Positions 23,980 through 36,400 of a DNA stretch of 55,703 nt are shown here, one piece after another. The number at the start of each line of letters is the position of its first letter. Within the stretch, counting starts at the first letter, position 1. The stretch is from positions 1 to 55,703 of the IMG/VR virus record IMGVR_UViG_3300020156_000034. The stretch is one strand, 5' to 3'. A program made the position numbers and the translations under genes. The DNA is from a virus. The notes below the pieces were generated by a model. That model saw nothing but the letters and a program-made list of their open reading frames with translations. It made no database searches and was not told the origin of the DNA.

Positions 23980-24603
23980 ATGCCTATCCCACTCGCAGCT
24001 CTCGTCGCCCTTTCAGCCCTCGGTGCCGGGGCCGGTGCTATCTCGAGCAACATGTCGAATCGGCGCAACGCGGAGGCGCAGGAGCAGATGTCGCGCGAGC
24101 AGATCGAGGCCGAGGAGCGCCTGGCACGTCAGAAGCTCGCGGCCGACGAGTCGATGGCCGACCCCTTCCGCCAGCAGCTCAATCAGGCGAGCGCGATCAA
24201 GAAGCTGGATCAGCTCGAACGGGCCAGCTACATGCCCGTCGGCATGACGCCCGCCGGCCCGTACGCCGGGTCGGTACCGACAATGACCGGCGGCTACAGC
24301 TATGAGAAGAGCCCTGAACTGATCGGGTCCGCGGGTGCGATCAAGCGTAACGTCATGGCAGGCCACACGGCGCCGACAATGACGAACCCGGCGAACCACG
24401 GCCGCACGGCGGCGCTCGACCTACTCCGCATCCTGGCCGGTGATGTGGACGCGGCCGATCCCACCGCGTTCAAGTCTGGACCGCACGCCGGTGGCGTGAG
24501 TGGCACACGGGCCGTGCCGCGTGGCGCGCGGCGCGGTGCGGCGTCCGTGAACGTTGGTGGCGTACGGTCGATGGACTCTCGGCTCCAGCCCTCGTTCGCG
24601 TAA
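23980..24603 (+). CDS. Internal virion protein-like, 207 residues
   Basis: The N-terminus is hydrophobic and Ala/Gly-rich (IPLAALVALSALGAGAGAIS), then comes a long charged helix (AEAQEQMSREQIEAEERLARQK), and a Gly/Arg-rich C-terminus. This is the standard look of small ejection proteins of podoviruses (gp7/gp14-like), which leave the particle with the DNA and enter the envelope. It precedes two larger internal proteins and the giant polyvalent gene, supporting that role. Confidence 0.55.
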   Translation: MPIPLAALVALSALGAGAGAISSNMSNRRNAEAQEQMSREQIEAEERLARQKLAADESMADPFRQQLNQASAIKKLDQLERASYMPVGMTPAGPYAGSVPTMTGGYSYEKSPELIGSAGAIKRNVMAGHTAPTMTNPANHGRTAALDLLRILAGDVDAADPTAFKSGPHAGGVSGTRAVPRGARRGAASVNVGGVRSMDSRLQPSFA

Positions 24604-24627
24604 GTTTCAGCAAGACCCTCAGACCTT

Positions 24628-24636
24628 GCCGGGCGG
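24628..24636 (+). promoter_or_regulatory. GCCGGGCGG start-proximal element, copy 4
   Basis: Again exactly 23 bases before the ATG, here at 24651. The 47-base gap between the two genes holds little else, apart from AGGAC near the start that could serve as a weak ribosome site. Confidence 0.5.
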
Positions 24637-24650
24637 GCTAGGACCGTGGG

Positions 24651-26510
24651 ATGGACACCTCGTTCAGTTGGGATCAGCAGGATCAGTCGGACCCACTCCG
24701 CCAGCGGAGCCGTGCGAACGCACCCGACCTTGGGATGTCGATCGACGGGTTTCGCACCGAGCTCCCGAACGAAGCCGCTGACTTCGGCTTGGATCGCCCC
24801 TCCTTCGCTGGGATCAACAACCCCGCCGGAGAAACCCCTGCGCCCACGGGCGGAATGCCCACCGCGACGGCCGTGCCGAGCGGCTCGCGCGTGCCGTCCA
24901 CCGGCCCGCTGACCCCGTCTACGGCCTCCGCGCCGACGGCGCCAGCGGCCGGCGCCGGGCAGCGCGCCAGCGGCTATCGCCAGACCGTCGAGCAGATCCG
25001 GACGACCCAGGACCCGAAGCAGCAGGCCATCCTGAAGGACCAGCTGTCACGGTCTCTCTATTCCGACCTCAAGACCCAAGGCCACGACGTGAAGTGGCAG
25101 GGAAATCAACTCATCATCGACGGCCGTCCGTACATCGTGGGCGGCGATGACACCGCCGCAGCGTCCGGGATTCAGTCGGAAGAGGACTCGGTCGTGGTCG
25201 ATCCGCCGCCGGTGGATCACAGCGAATGGGACACCGACGGCTACGACCCGCCGCAGTACACGGCTGGCGCCGCTGGCGCCGCCCCATCCGGCTGGGACCA
25301 GGCGAAGTGGGACAACCCGAGTCATCAGACCCCGAAGTACGTCGGCGGACGCATTTTCAGCAACTTCGACGCGAACGACCCCGCGCAGGTCTCCGCAGCG
25401 GCCGCCGAGGTCGCCAAGGCGTACCCAGGCGCACAGTTCAACGGCAAGGACAAGATCCGCCTGCCGTGGGGCGAGGTAATCGACTTCGTGGAGAACGCGT
25501 CCGGTCCGGGCCCGAAACGCTTCGCATGGCAGTCGGACCGCGACCCGCAGAACGCGCCGGCCCCGCAGAGCGCACCCGGGCTCACGTCCTCGATCGCGGC
25601 GCCAGGCGCCGCCGGGGTGCCAGTCAGTGGCGAGCAGCCAAGCGCCTACGCCCCACCAAACCAGGGGGCACCGGCATCGAACCAGTTCAACCTGAGCGCA
25701 CCGACCTACACGCCCGGTGAGATCAGCGACGACGACATCCCGAACTTCTCGTTCGAGCAGATGCTGTCTCAGTTGAAGGGCGACCAAACCGACGCGCAGC
25801 TCGAGGAGATGATCCTGAGCTACCTGAAGAACCCCGAAAGCCTCGACGCATTGACCGTCGACACCATGAAAGCGAAGTCGAAAGACGAACTCGCGGAAAT
25901 GGCGGAACTCGACGAGCAGGAACTGCGCGCGCTCGGCGCCTCCATGGGGATCGACGACTCGCCCTGGCTCGCCTCCGAGCTGATGTCTACCCGCCGGGGC
26001 CGTGATCGAGCCCTCGTCGAGAGCAACCGGAACATCGACCTCGAGGCGGCGACCACCCGCGGCGCGGAGCGGCGCGCGGCGGCCGAAATGGGCGCCAGCT
26101 ACGCGAACTCGCGCACGTCCCAGAAGCAGGCGATGGTCGCCCTCGCGGCGGATACGTCGCTGAAAACCGCGGCGCTTCGCGGCGATCGCATGGCCTTCCG
26201 CGAGTCGATCAAACAGAAGGCGACCGAGCTGGGGCTCGCGGCGGACCAGCTGCAGCTCAATTACACGATGGGGCTCATCGATGACGCGACCCGCCGGTAT
26301 GGCATCAACGTCGGCGCCTCGATCGACCGCGAGAAGCTGGCGCAGGCGGGACGGGAGTTCCAGGAGGAACTGGCGTTCAAGATCATGGCGCTCGAGCAGG
26401 CCGAGCGGCAGTTCGGCGCGCAGTACGGGCTCGACTTCGCCAAGACCCAGCACCAGATCGACGAAGACCACTACCAGCGGTACGAACGCGCCACCGACAT
26501 CGAGGAGTAG
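24651..26510 (+). CDS. Large internal virion protein, 619 residues
   Basis: Residues 1-360 are Pro/Ala/Asp/Ser-rich and low in order, containing repeated W-D segments (DHSEWDTDGYDPPQY; GWDQAKWDNPSHQTPKY). Residues 365-619 are strongly helical and charged (LEEMILSYLKNPESLDAL; EREKLAQAGREFQEELAF), ending acidic. This fits an ejection or internal core protein packed with the DNA. It is translated together with the next gene three bases after its stop. No enzymatic motif is seen. Confidence 0.55.
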   Translation: MDTSFSWDQQDQSDPLRQRSRANAPDLGMSIDGFRTELPNEAADFGLDRPSFAGINNPAGETPAPTGGMPTATAVPSGSRVPSTGPLTPSTASAPTAPAAGAGQRASGYRQTVEQIRTTQDPKQQAILKDQLSRSLYSDLKTQGHDVKWQGNQLIIDGRPYIVGGDDTAAASGIQSEEDSVVVDPPPVDHSEWDTDGYDPPQYTAGAAGAAPSGWDQAKWDNPSHQTPKYVGGRIFSNFDANDPAQVSAAAAEVAKAYPGAQFNGKDKIRLPWGEVIDFVENASGPGPKRFAWQSDRDPQNAPAPQSAPGLTSSIAAPGAAGVPVSGEQPSAYAPPNQGAPASNQFNLSAPTYTPGEISDDDIPNFSFEQMLSQLKGDQTDAQLEEMILSYLKNPESLDALTVDTMKAKSKDELAEMAELDEQELRALGASMGIDDSPWLASELMSTRRGRDRALVESNRNIDLEAATTRGAERRAAAEMGASYANSRTSQKQAMVALAADTSLKTAALRGDRMAFRESIKQKATELGLAADQLQLNYTMGLIDDATRRYGINVGASIDREKLAQAGREFQEELAFKIMALEQAERQFGAQYGLDFAKTQHQIDEDHYQRYERATDIEE

Positions 26511-26513
26511 GCC

Positions 26514-27398
26514 ATGCCCATTGTTGAAGACATCCTCGCCGGTATCGGCGGAGCAACCCGCGGCGGCATGGAGGCGTACTCCTGGGAGAAGGAGCACCAG
26601 CAGAAGGAGCGCGCCATCACCAGCCGTGAGGAGATGACGAAGCTCAAAGAAGAGATCCGCCTCATGATCGCGGATCTGAACGAGGGCGGCCGCAACACGC
26701 GCCACGAAACGCCCAGCGGGAATACCCTCGTCACCGTGGAGGGCGCCAACGCGCGGCATGAGACGCCGAGCGGCAACACGATCCTGACGGAAGGCGGGCG
26801 GAACGCGCGGCACGCCACCGATGACGCGACGCGTCGGTTCGTTCACACGACGCCGAGCGGCAACACCATCAATCTGGAAGCTGGACGGGACCGCCGATGG
26901 CTTGAACCGAGCGGCAACGCGGCACTCGGCGCCGAGACCACGCGACGCGGCCAGGATCTCAATTTCACGCTGGGAAACACCCGCGATGCCACGGCGCGCC
27001 GCGGCCAGGACGTGTCGGCCGACACCACACGTCGCGGGCAGGACGCCGCCACAGAGCGCGCACGGATTCGGGGGGCTGGCTCCACCAGCCCTTACAGCGG
27101 GCTCTTCGATGTGCCGGCTACAGGTGGCACAACCAAGGGCACGATCCCCGTGACGCCGCGCCAGGCAACGCCGGCCGGCGGCGGCACCGGTTCGGCGCCG
27201 GTGTCCCCGCCGGCATCCACCGAGGCGGCACCGGCCGCGCCTGACGCCGCAGCACAGCGGCGCACCGAACTCGAGACCCGCGCGGCCTCGACCCTTCAGC
27301 AGTACCGCGCCGAGACCAATCCGCAGAAGAAGGCGGCGCTGCGTGCGGAATTGCTGCGCCTCAGAGCACAGGCGGCCGAACTCGGCGGGGGACGCTGA
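26514..27398 (+). CDS. Internal virion protein with PSGNT and TRRGQD repeats
   Basis: The 294-residue protein begins with a helical region, then carries four copies of a PSGN(T/A) unit (ETPSGNTLV, ETPSGNTIL, TTPSGNTIN, EPSGNAAL) between residues about 65 and 140, and three RRGQD units after that. A KGTIPVTPRQ motif near residue 212 is shared with the giant gene downstream. The C-terminal 70 residues are Ala-rich helix (AAQRRTELETRAASTLQQYR). Repeats of this type suggest an elongated structural or ejected protein. The giant gene starts three bases after its stop. Confidence 0.55.
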   Translation: MPIVEDILAGIGGATRGGMEAYSWEKEHQQKERAITSREEMTKLKEEIRLMIADLNEGGRNTRHETPSGNTLVTVEGANARHETPSGNTILTEGGRNARHATDDATRRFVHTTPSGNTINLEAGRDRRWLEPSGNAALGAETTRRGQDLNFTLGNTRDATARRGQDVSADTTRRGQDAATERARIRGAGSTSPYSGLFDVPATGGTTKGTIPVTPRQATPAGGGTGSAPVSPPASTEAAPAAPDAAAQRRTELETRAASTLQQYRAETNPQKKAALRAELLRLRAQAAELGGGR

Positions 27399-27401
27399 CC
27401 C

Positions 27402-30400
27402 GTGCCGCAAAAGCCGGTCACGCCTTCGGTCTGGGAAGAGATCGACCTCGAGCTGTCAGCGCAGACGCCGTCGGTGGCGACGCCTGCGGGGAAGTCCGTC
27501 TGGGATGAGATCGACGCTGCGTTGAGCGAGTCGGAGCGCAGGCGGGCATCCTACGGCGAGATGGCGGACCAGATGGGGCCGGCCGTCCCGTCGGTTCTGC
27601 CGATGCGTGCGGACCGGATGACGTCACGGCCGCAGTCCGCGATACTGCCGCAGGTCCGCCAGCCCGCCGCAACGCCACCGGCACCGATCGCCACCGGGCC
27701 CAGCCTGGACGAGATCATCGAGGCGAAGAAGACCGGCCGAGAGATTCCGCGCATCGCTCCGATGGCCGCGCACGAGCCCTCCGCCGACCAGGCAACGTCG
27801 CGCGCGATCGCCACGGCACGCACGGCGCAGCCCGCCACGCCCCACACGGAGGACGCGCCGCCGGTCCCGTTCGGACTGCCGACGGCCATGCCGGCGCACC
27901 GCCAGCAGGTGCGTATCAAGCCGGAGGCGACCGTCACCGACCGGGCGATCGACGTCGGTCTGACGGCGGTGAAGGGAGCCATCAGTCTCCCTGAAACGGC
28001 CGTCGGCCTGGCCGATGTCGGCCTGCAGGGCTTCCTGAACGCCGGCAACCCGAACGGGCCATTCCCCGGCGGGATCCTCGGGAAGGGCCTCGAAGCCGTC
28101 GGCTTCCATCCGGCGCTCGCGAAGCAGGTGCTGGACCAGTACTACTCCGACCGTCAGAAGTTCGCGAATCAGAGCGTGGAGCAGGCCGACGGCCTGATTG
28201 CCACCGCTGTCGAGGCACTGCGCAACCCCGAGACGATCGTGCACGCCGGTATCGAATCGCTGGCGCTGATGGGGGCTGGCGGCTTGGCCGGGCGGGGCAT
28301 GGCGAAGCTCGGCATGGCTCGACACCTTGCGCCGGGCGTTGGCGAAGGTGTCGTGGCGCTCGGATCCGGAGCTGAAGGGTTGCGGCAGCAGACGCCGACC
28401 GGCACTCTGACGGCCCCCCAGACGGCGATTGCTGGCGCGTCTGGCGCGCTGACAACTGGCTTCGGGTTGCTCGGCAGCAAGATCGCGAAGGGGCTGCGCA
28501 TCGCGGACGTTGACACGATGCTCGCCGGCGCCGCCGCCGATGGCGAAGCGGCGCGCGGATTGGTGCAGAGCATCATCTACGGCGCCGTCAGCGAAGGTTT
28601 GCTCGAAGAGTTGCCGCAGTCGGTACAGGAGCAGGTCGCGCAGAACATCGCGCTCGACAAGCCCTGGCATGAAGGCGTGGACCATGCGGCCGTGGTCGGT
28701 GCGTTCACCGGCGGGCTGATGGGCGGTGGATCGCAGGTCATCGACCGCGCAGGGTCTGCCCTGCGTCCCACACCGCCGTCCACGCCAGAGGAGTCGTCGC
28801 GGGGTCAGGCCCCGTCACCTGCACCGGGGGCTGCTGGCGAGGCCGCGCCCCCGGTGGTGCCGCCTGTGGCTGCTCGGCCGGGCGACACACTGATGGAAGC
28901 ACCGGTTGCCCCGAGCCCGGACGCTACCCCTGTTGCGCCCGCGACGACACCTGCTGCCTCTGATCCGATCATTCAGGCGATCGACGAAGCCTTGGCCGAA
29001 ACGCCAGCGCCGGCGCCGGAGTTCGCCCCGGTTGGCGCAGAGGACCGCTCCCAGCTGTCAGCTCTCAGCTCTCAGCTGTCAGCTCCCGGCGGCGATGTGC
29101 TCGACCGCGTCACCGGGAAACTGGCGAGCGGTGAGCGACTCGGCACGCCGGAGGCGCGCGCGGCGTTCGAAGAGCAGCAGCGGGTGGACCTGAGTCGGAA
29201 GTCGGAAGTCGGAAGTGCGAAGCGGGAAAGCGGCGACGTCCACAAGTTCAGCTCAACACAGGTGGACCTTCCTCCTGCCGCTGCTACCAAGATCCGTGAG
29301 CTCGCAGCAAGCATCCCAGATACTGACCTGGCGGCCGACGGAAGGGAATCGACGCCACACGTCACGGTCAAGTACGGACTCCACACAAGGGACGTCGAGG
29401 AGGTGCGAAGCCTTCTGGCGAACGAGCGGCCCGTCACGGTCACGCTGGGACGCACTTCTCACTTCGCCGGCGTGGAGGATGGGACTGCGGACGCCGTCAT
29501 GGTGGATGTCGACTCACCTGACCTCCATCGGCTCAACGCGAAGATCGCAACGGCGCTGAAGACCACCGACACGTACCCGAATTACAAGCCGCACGCGACG
29601 ATTGCCTACGTCAAGCCCGGGCTCGGCGAGAAGTACTCCGGCCGAACTGATCTCGAGGGAGAGACCATCACGCTCGACGCGGTGACCTTCTCCAGCCGCA
29701 CTGGTGACACGTTCACCATACCGCTCGGGCCGGCCAGCGGTGGCCGTTCGGCCGCGGAGATGACCGACGAGGAGCTGGCCGCCTCCATCATCGCGGAGGT
29801 GGACGCCGAACTCGCCGGGGCACAGCCAGCAGCTGACCCTGTTCTGCTGGTCGGCTCGCGCTTCAAGGCCGAAGGTCGCGAGTGGTCGGTGAAGGCCATG
29901 AAGCCCGGCCAGGGGACGCAGTTGGAGCAGGTCGGCACGACAGGACCGGACAAGTCGCGCGTTACCAGTCGCTGGGTCTCGGACAGCGAGCTGCGCGTGA
30001 TGCTGGCGGAAGATGCAGCACCAGCGGCCAGCGAAGGCGACGCGGAGGCTAATGCGCCAACGAAGGGCGCGAAGCCGAACGTCACCCACAACGCCGAGCG
30101 GGATTCGATCGAGGTCCGCTTCAAGGCGAAGCCCACCCCGGAGGTACTGGCGGCCCTGAAGGGCGCCGGTTTCCGTTGGGCGAAGGGGAACCGCGCCTGG
30201 TATCGCGGACTCAAGGGCCGGTCCTACTATCCCGTGGCCGAGGAGGTCCGGAAGCTCGTACGGACCGCAGGCGGTGTCGCGGGCACGCCGGCAATCCCCG
30301 TCACGCCAAAGATCGTCGGGGAACCTGCCGGGAATGGAACTGTTCCTGTGACGCCGAAGGGACGCCGCGAGGTCGTCTCCGCGGACGGTGTCGTGTTCGA

Positions 30401-33400
30401 CCTTCAGACCGTGGATCCCGACAAGCTGATCGACTCGCTGTCAGGTCCGGCGAAGGGGAGCGTTCCGGTCACCCAGAAGCGCGAGGCGATCGCGGAGCAG
30501 CGGGCGAAGAACAAGGCAACCCGCGACGCGGCTATCCAGCGGATCAAGGACAAGCTGAAGAACCAGGCGACCGCAGGGATCGACCCGGAGATCGTCACCG
30601 AGATGGTGACCGTCATGCGGACCTACATCAGCGACGGGATCCTCGATTTCAAAGAAGCCGTGCTCCTGTTCCAGGAGGATTTCGGCGCGAACGCGCGGAA
30701 GCTCGATCGCTACTTCGAGATCGCGTGGCGGCGGCTGCGCAATGAGGACCGGAAGGTGGCGGACGTCCTCGCGGAAGCCGCGCCGAACGTGTTCGACGAG
30801 ATTGACGCCGAGGTCTCGAAGATCACGGTGAAGCCGTTCAACCTGTCTGGCAAGGCGGCCGAGGTCCAGGCGCGCGCGATCGCGGCGCTGGAGGCGGACC
30901 CGCGGGGTTTCAAGAATCGATACCTCGAGCAGTTCGGCCGGGTACTGAATGCCGACAACGCGTCGGAACTCTTCGAGGACTACGCCGCATCGGACGAAGC
31001 CCGGGCGACGCTGGGCGCGGCGGTGCGCGCGCCGGCCTCCGCTCTCATCGAAAGCCTGTTCGAGGACCTGCTGGCGCAGCCCCCGCTCCACGGCAAGGAA
31101 CCGATCGTGGTGTTCACGGCCGGTGGCAATGCCTCCGGCAAGACGTCGGGGATCACCGACGAGCGCAGCGCGGACATCGTGTTCGACTCCACGTTCAGCA
31201 GCCCGACGCCCTCACAGGCGAACGTCGAGCGGGTCCTCGCGTCCGGCCGTGATGCACGTGTGCGTTACGTCTACCGGGATCCGCTCAAGGCGCTCCTCGA
31301 TGGGGCGCTGCCGCGCGCGATGGGCGAAGCAAACGGGCGGACCGTGACCGTCCGTGGGCTGGCGGCGACCCACATCGGCTCGCGCGAGACGGTCCTGAAG
31401 CTGGCCGAGCACTACGCCGGCGACAGCCGCGTGACCTTTGCCATCCGGGAGAACACGGAGGACGACATCGTCGACCGCGACACCAAGTGGCTGAAAGGGA
31501 AGGCGTATAATGACAGAGATGTCCTCGAAGGCCACCTCTTCGACGCTCTCGACGCCGAGCACGCAGCCGGCCGGATCGACGACGCCGTCTTCGAAGGCAC
31601 CAAAGGTGTCGGCCGCCGCGCTGGCGAAGATCGACGCGGAGATGGACGCGGCGTTTCGCAAGAACGTCGTGAAAAACCGCGAGATTCAGCAGCGCCGGCG
31701 GACGGAACGTCTAAAGACGAGGTAGGCGCAGATGGAGAATCGACTCGGCGGCCTGGGGCTGCAGATTCTCAGCCACTGGACGGATCACCGGCCGAAGATG
31801 ACGGCCCGCCTGCGAGCGGCCGGAAAGCTGGAGGCCGCGGTACACGCGGCGGAGCAGCTGACACTGGAGGCCGAGGCGCAGGCGGTGTACGAGGGGATGG
31901 CGCCGGATCAGGCCAGGGAACTGCACCGGGAGACCTGGGCGTTCCTGCCGACGGAGGACGACGTCCCACACCTGCCAAGCGGCGATCCGGCGGAATGGCG
32001 CGCCCCGGCAAGTCCGGACTCGACTACCGTATTTCCGACGCCGACGCGATAGGTTCCGGCGGGGACACCGCCAAGATTCGCGCGAACCTCGCCGCGATCG
32101 AACTTCTCAAGCGCATCGAATCCGAAGGCCGCAAGGCCACAAAGGACGAGCAGGCCGTGCTCGTCAAGTACGTGGGCTGGGGCGGGCTGGCCTCCATCTT
32201 CAAGCCGGAGAACTGGTATTCCGGTGACGGCAAGAAGCTGAAGGACCTCCTCACCGACGAGGAGTACGCCGCCGCTCGGGCGTCCACACCGAACGCGCAC
32301 TACACCAGCAAGGACGTCGTCGACGCAGTCTGGAGCGCGGTCAAGCGCCTCGGCATCGACCACGGGCGCGTGCTCGAGCCCGCCATGGGCGTCGGGCACT
32401 TCTTCGGGCTGATGCCGCGCGAGCTGGCGGGCGACACCACGTGGGCGGGGGTGGAGCTCGACTCCACCTCTGGCCGCATCGCCCAGCAGCTCTATCAGTC
32501 CGCGCAGATCCAGATCAAGGGCTTCGAGGCGGCGTTGCTGCCGGACAACTTCTTCGACCTGGCGATCGGCAACCCGCCCTTCGGCAACTACCCGATCCAC
32601 GATCCGGAGTTCCGCGGCCGTCCTCGTGCGCTCTCCAGCGCGATCCACAACTACTTCTTCGCCAAGGCGCTCGACAAGGTCAAGCCGGGTGGCGTGATGG
32701 CATTCATCACGTCGCACTACACCATGGACGCTAAGGACTCGACCGTCCGCACCTATCTCGCGGAACGGGCGACCCTCTTGGGCGCCATCCGGCTCCCGAA
32801 TACCGCCTTCAAGGCGAACGCGGGGACGGAGGTGGTGACAGACATCATCTTCCTGCAGAAGCGGGAGCAGCCGGTCCGCGCCTCGGAGCTGTCGAAGGCG
32901 GACCTGCTCTGGACGCGCACCGGGAGCGTCCTCGACGGGAAAGCCACGATCAACGAGTACTTCATCCGAAACCCCCACATGGTGATGGGGGAGCACGCGC
33001 TCGAAGGCTCGATGTACTCGGACAAGGAATACACGGTTACGGCGACCGGTGACTTGGCCGAGCAGTTGAAGGCGGCCATCAAGAAACTCCCGCGCAACGT
33101 GGTCGACACGGCCCCGGTGCAGAAGCCGGTCGAGGAGCAGTTGGAGGAGTTCGTCCCAGCGCCCGACGTCGTGAAGCCCTACGCGTTCACGCTGCAGGAC
33201 GGCAAGCTGATGGTGCGTGACGGCGGCCGTCTGACGAAAGTGACGGTCCCCGATGGGACCAAGACGCGCATCGTCGGGATGATGGGGGTGCGCGACGTGC
33301 TCCGCGACACGATGCGCACCATGCTCACCGCTGAGGCGACGGACGCCGAGGTGAAGGTCCAGCAGGGGAAGCTCGCCAAGGTTTACGACGCCTTCGTCAA

Positions 33401-36400
33401 GAAGCACGGCTACATCCATGACCCCGCGAACCAGCGGGCATTCGGTGATGACCCCGACAAGCCGCTGTTGCTGTCGCTTGAGGATTGGGACAGCCGGGAG
33501 AAGAAGGCGACGAAGGCGCCGATCTTCACGAAGCGCACGCTGTCGCCGGCGCGCCCGATCACTCACGTCGAGACCGCCGGTGAAGGGCTCATCCTCAGCC
33601 TGAACGTGCGCGGCCGTATCGACTGGAACTACATGTCCACGGTGGTAGGCCAGTCCGTGGAGGACCTGCAGGCGGCGCTCGCAGGCCAGGTCTACGAGAA
33701 TCCGGCGGGCGGTTGGGACGTCGCCGACGCGTACCTGTCCGGCGACGTCCGTCAGAAGCTCGATGAGGCGAAGGCGGCCGCCGCGCTCGACCCGAAGTTC
33801 CAAGCGAACGTGGAGGCGCTCGAGAAGGTTCAGCCCGAACCCCTGGGACCGGCGGACGTCAGCGGCCGCCTCGGCGCCAGCTGGATCCCTGCGTCCGACG
33901 TTTCGGCATTCGTCGACGAGATCCTCGAAGAGCGCGGGGCGGTCAAGGTCGCCTATGTGCCAGCGATCGCCGCATGGGCGGTGCAGGAGCGCGGATTCAA
34001 CATCCGGACGAACACCAACAACAACACGAAGTGGGGCACCCCGCGCGCCACGGCGGTCAAGATCCTCGATGACGCGCTCAACGGCCGCTTCATCTCGGTG
34101 TATGACACGACCACGGATGGGAAGCGGGTGCTGAACCCAAAGGAAACAGCGGCCGCGCGCGAAAAGCAGGCCGCCCTGGAAGCGGAGTTCGCCTCGTGGG
34201 TATGGCGGGACAGCGCCCGGGCCGATCGGCTCCTCGAGTTCTATAACCGCCACTTCAATAACATCCGGCTCCGGACGTTCGACGGTACGCACCTCACCCT
34301 GGGTGGTATGGCCCTGGAAGTGGTCCTGCGGTCGCACCAGAAAGACGCCATCTGGCGCACCCTGCAGACGCCGAATACCCTGCTGGCTCACGTCGTCGGG
34401 GCGGGCAAGACCTTCGTGATGATCGGCTCCGCGATGGAGAAGCGGCGGCTGGGGCTGGCAAAGAAGCCCATGATCGTGGTGCCGAACCACCTGGTGGAGC
34501 AGACCGCGAAAGAGTTCCTCCGGATGTACCCCGCGGCCAACGTGCTCATGACCACGAAGAAGGACTTCGAGGCCGGCGCACGCAAGAAGCTCATGGCGCG
34601 CATTGCGACGGGGGATTGGGATGCCGTCATCGTGGCGCATTCATCTTTCGGGAAGGTCCCGGTCAGCAATGAGCGGTTCAATGCGTTCCTCGAGGATCAA
34701 CTCGCGGAGCTGGAAGAGGCGCTGCGCGCGGCGAAGCACGAGTCTAGCGGCCGCGACGCCACGGTGAAAGAGCTGGAAAAGGCGAAGCGCCGGCTGGAAG
34801 CGAAGCTCAAGGACCGGCGGAAAGAGGACACGCAGGACAAGACCGTGACGTGGGAGGAGATCGGCGTCGATGCGCTCTACGTCGACGAGGCCCACCTGTT
34901 CAAGAACCTGTATTTCCCCACACGCATGACGCGCCTGGCGGGGCTCCCGAACAGCGAGTCGGACCGTGCGTTCGACATGCTGCTGAAGGTGCGGCACGTG
35001 CAGGAGGTGAACAACGGCGGGGGCGTCACGTTTGCGACCGGCACGCCGATCAGCAACACGATGGCGGAGATGTACACCATGCAGCGGTATCTGGGCATGG
35101 ATGATCTCGCCTCGCGCGGACTGGCGATGTTCGACTCCTGGGCGAAGCAATTCGGCGTGGCGGTGAACAGTCTCGAGCTGGCGCCGGAAGGCCGCGGCTA
35201 CCGGATGCGCACGCGGTTTGCCGAGTTCACGAATTGGGCCGAGCTGGCGAAGATGTACCGCACGTTCGCGGACGTCCTCACCGCTGACAAGCTGAAACTC
35301 CCCACCCCGAAGGTGAAGGGCGGATCGGGACAGCCGGTCACGTCCCCAGCCTCACCGGAACTCAAGGCATACGTGACGGACCTGGTGGAGCGGGCGGAGC
35401 AGGTCCGGAAGGGGCGTGTTGATCCGAAGAAAGACAACATGCTCAAGATCGTGGGCGAGGGTCGGAAGGTGGCGCTCGACCTGCGCCTCGTGGGCTTCGC
35501 GCATCCTGACCCGGAAGGCAAACTCTTCGCATCTGCCGAACGGATCTCGGATATCTACTTCCGCTGGAAGGACAAGAAGGGCACGCAGCTCGTGTTCTCG
35601 GACCTCGGCACCCCCTCGTCCGATGGCTTCAACGTCTATGACGAGCTGAAGCGGATCCTCGTGGAGCGGCACAAGATGCCGGCCGACCAGATCGCGTTCA
35701 TCCACGATGCCGACACGGACGCCAAGAAGCAACGTCTGTTCAACGATGTGAACGCCGGGCGGATTCGTGTGCTCATCGGCTCGACCGAGAAGATGGGCGC
35801 CGGCACGAACGTCCAGAAGCGGCTCGTCGCGCTCCACCACCTCGACGCGCCCTGGCGGCCGTCAGACATCGAACAGCGCGAGGGCCGGATCATCCGGCAG
35901 GGCAACGAGTTCAGGGACGCCGATCCCGACGGCTTCGAGGTCGAAATCTACCGGTATCTGACGGAAGGCAGCTTCGACGCGTACATGTGGCAGACGCTGG
36001 AGAGCAAGGCGAAGTTTATCGCCGCCTCCACCAGCGACAACCTGACGGCGCGCAAGATCGAAGACATGGACGCGGTCGTCATGAACGCGGCCGAGATGAA
36101 AGCCGCGGCGTCCGGCGACCCGCGCGTGTTTGAGAAAGTGAAGCTCGACTCCGACGTGCAGCGGCTGGAGATCCTCGCCTCCAGCCATGAAGACACGCAG
36201 TGGGCGCTCCGGCGGAACCTCGCGAACCTCCCCGTCGAACTGACGCAGCAGCAAAACCGGCTGGCGGTGATCGAGGAGGCCCTGGCCGCGCTCGCGCCAG
36301 CCGAACCCTTCGAGGTAGAGATCGGCGGCAAGACCTTCACCGAGCCAGGTAAAGCGGGAACCGAGTTGCGCCGCGTCGCGTGGGACGTGTTCGAGAAGCA

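Noticed and set aside
29052-29221. CRISPR-like array
   Set aside because: The repeats are seven bases long, without spacers, and lie within a coding region.
30600-31100. Complete restriction-modification system in the giant gene
   Set aside because: There is a methyltransferase and a helicase, but no nuclease or specificity motif. The arrangement fits DarB-like antirestriction better.
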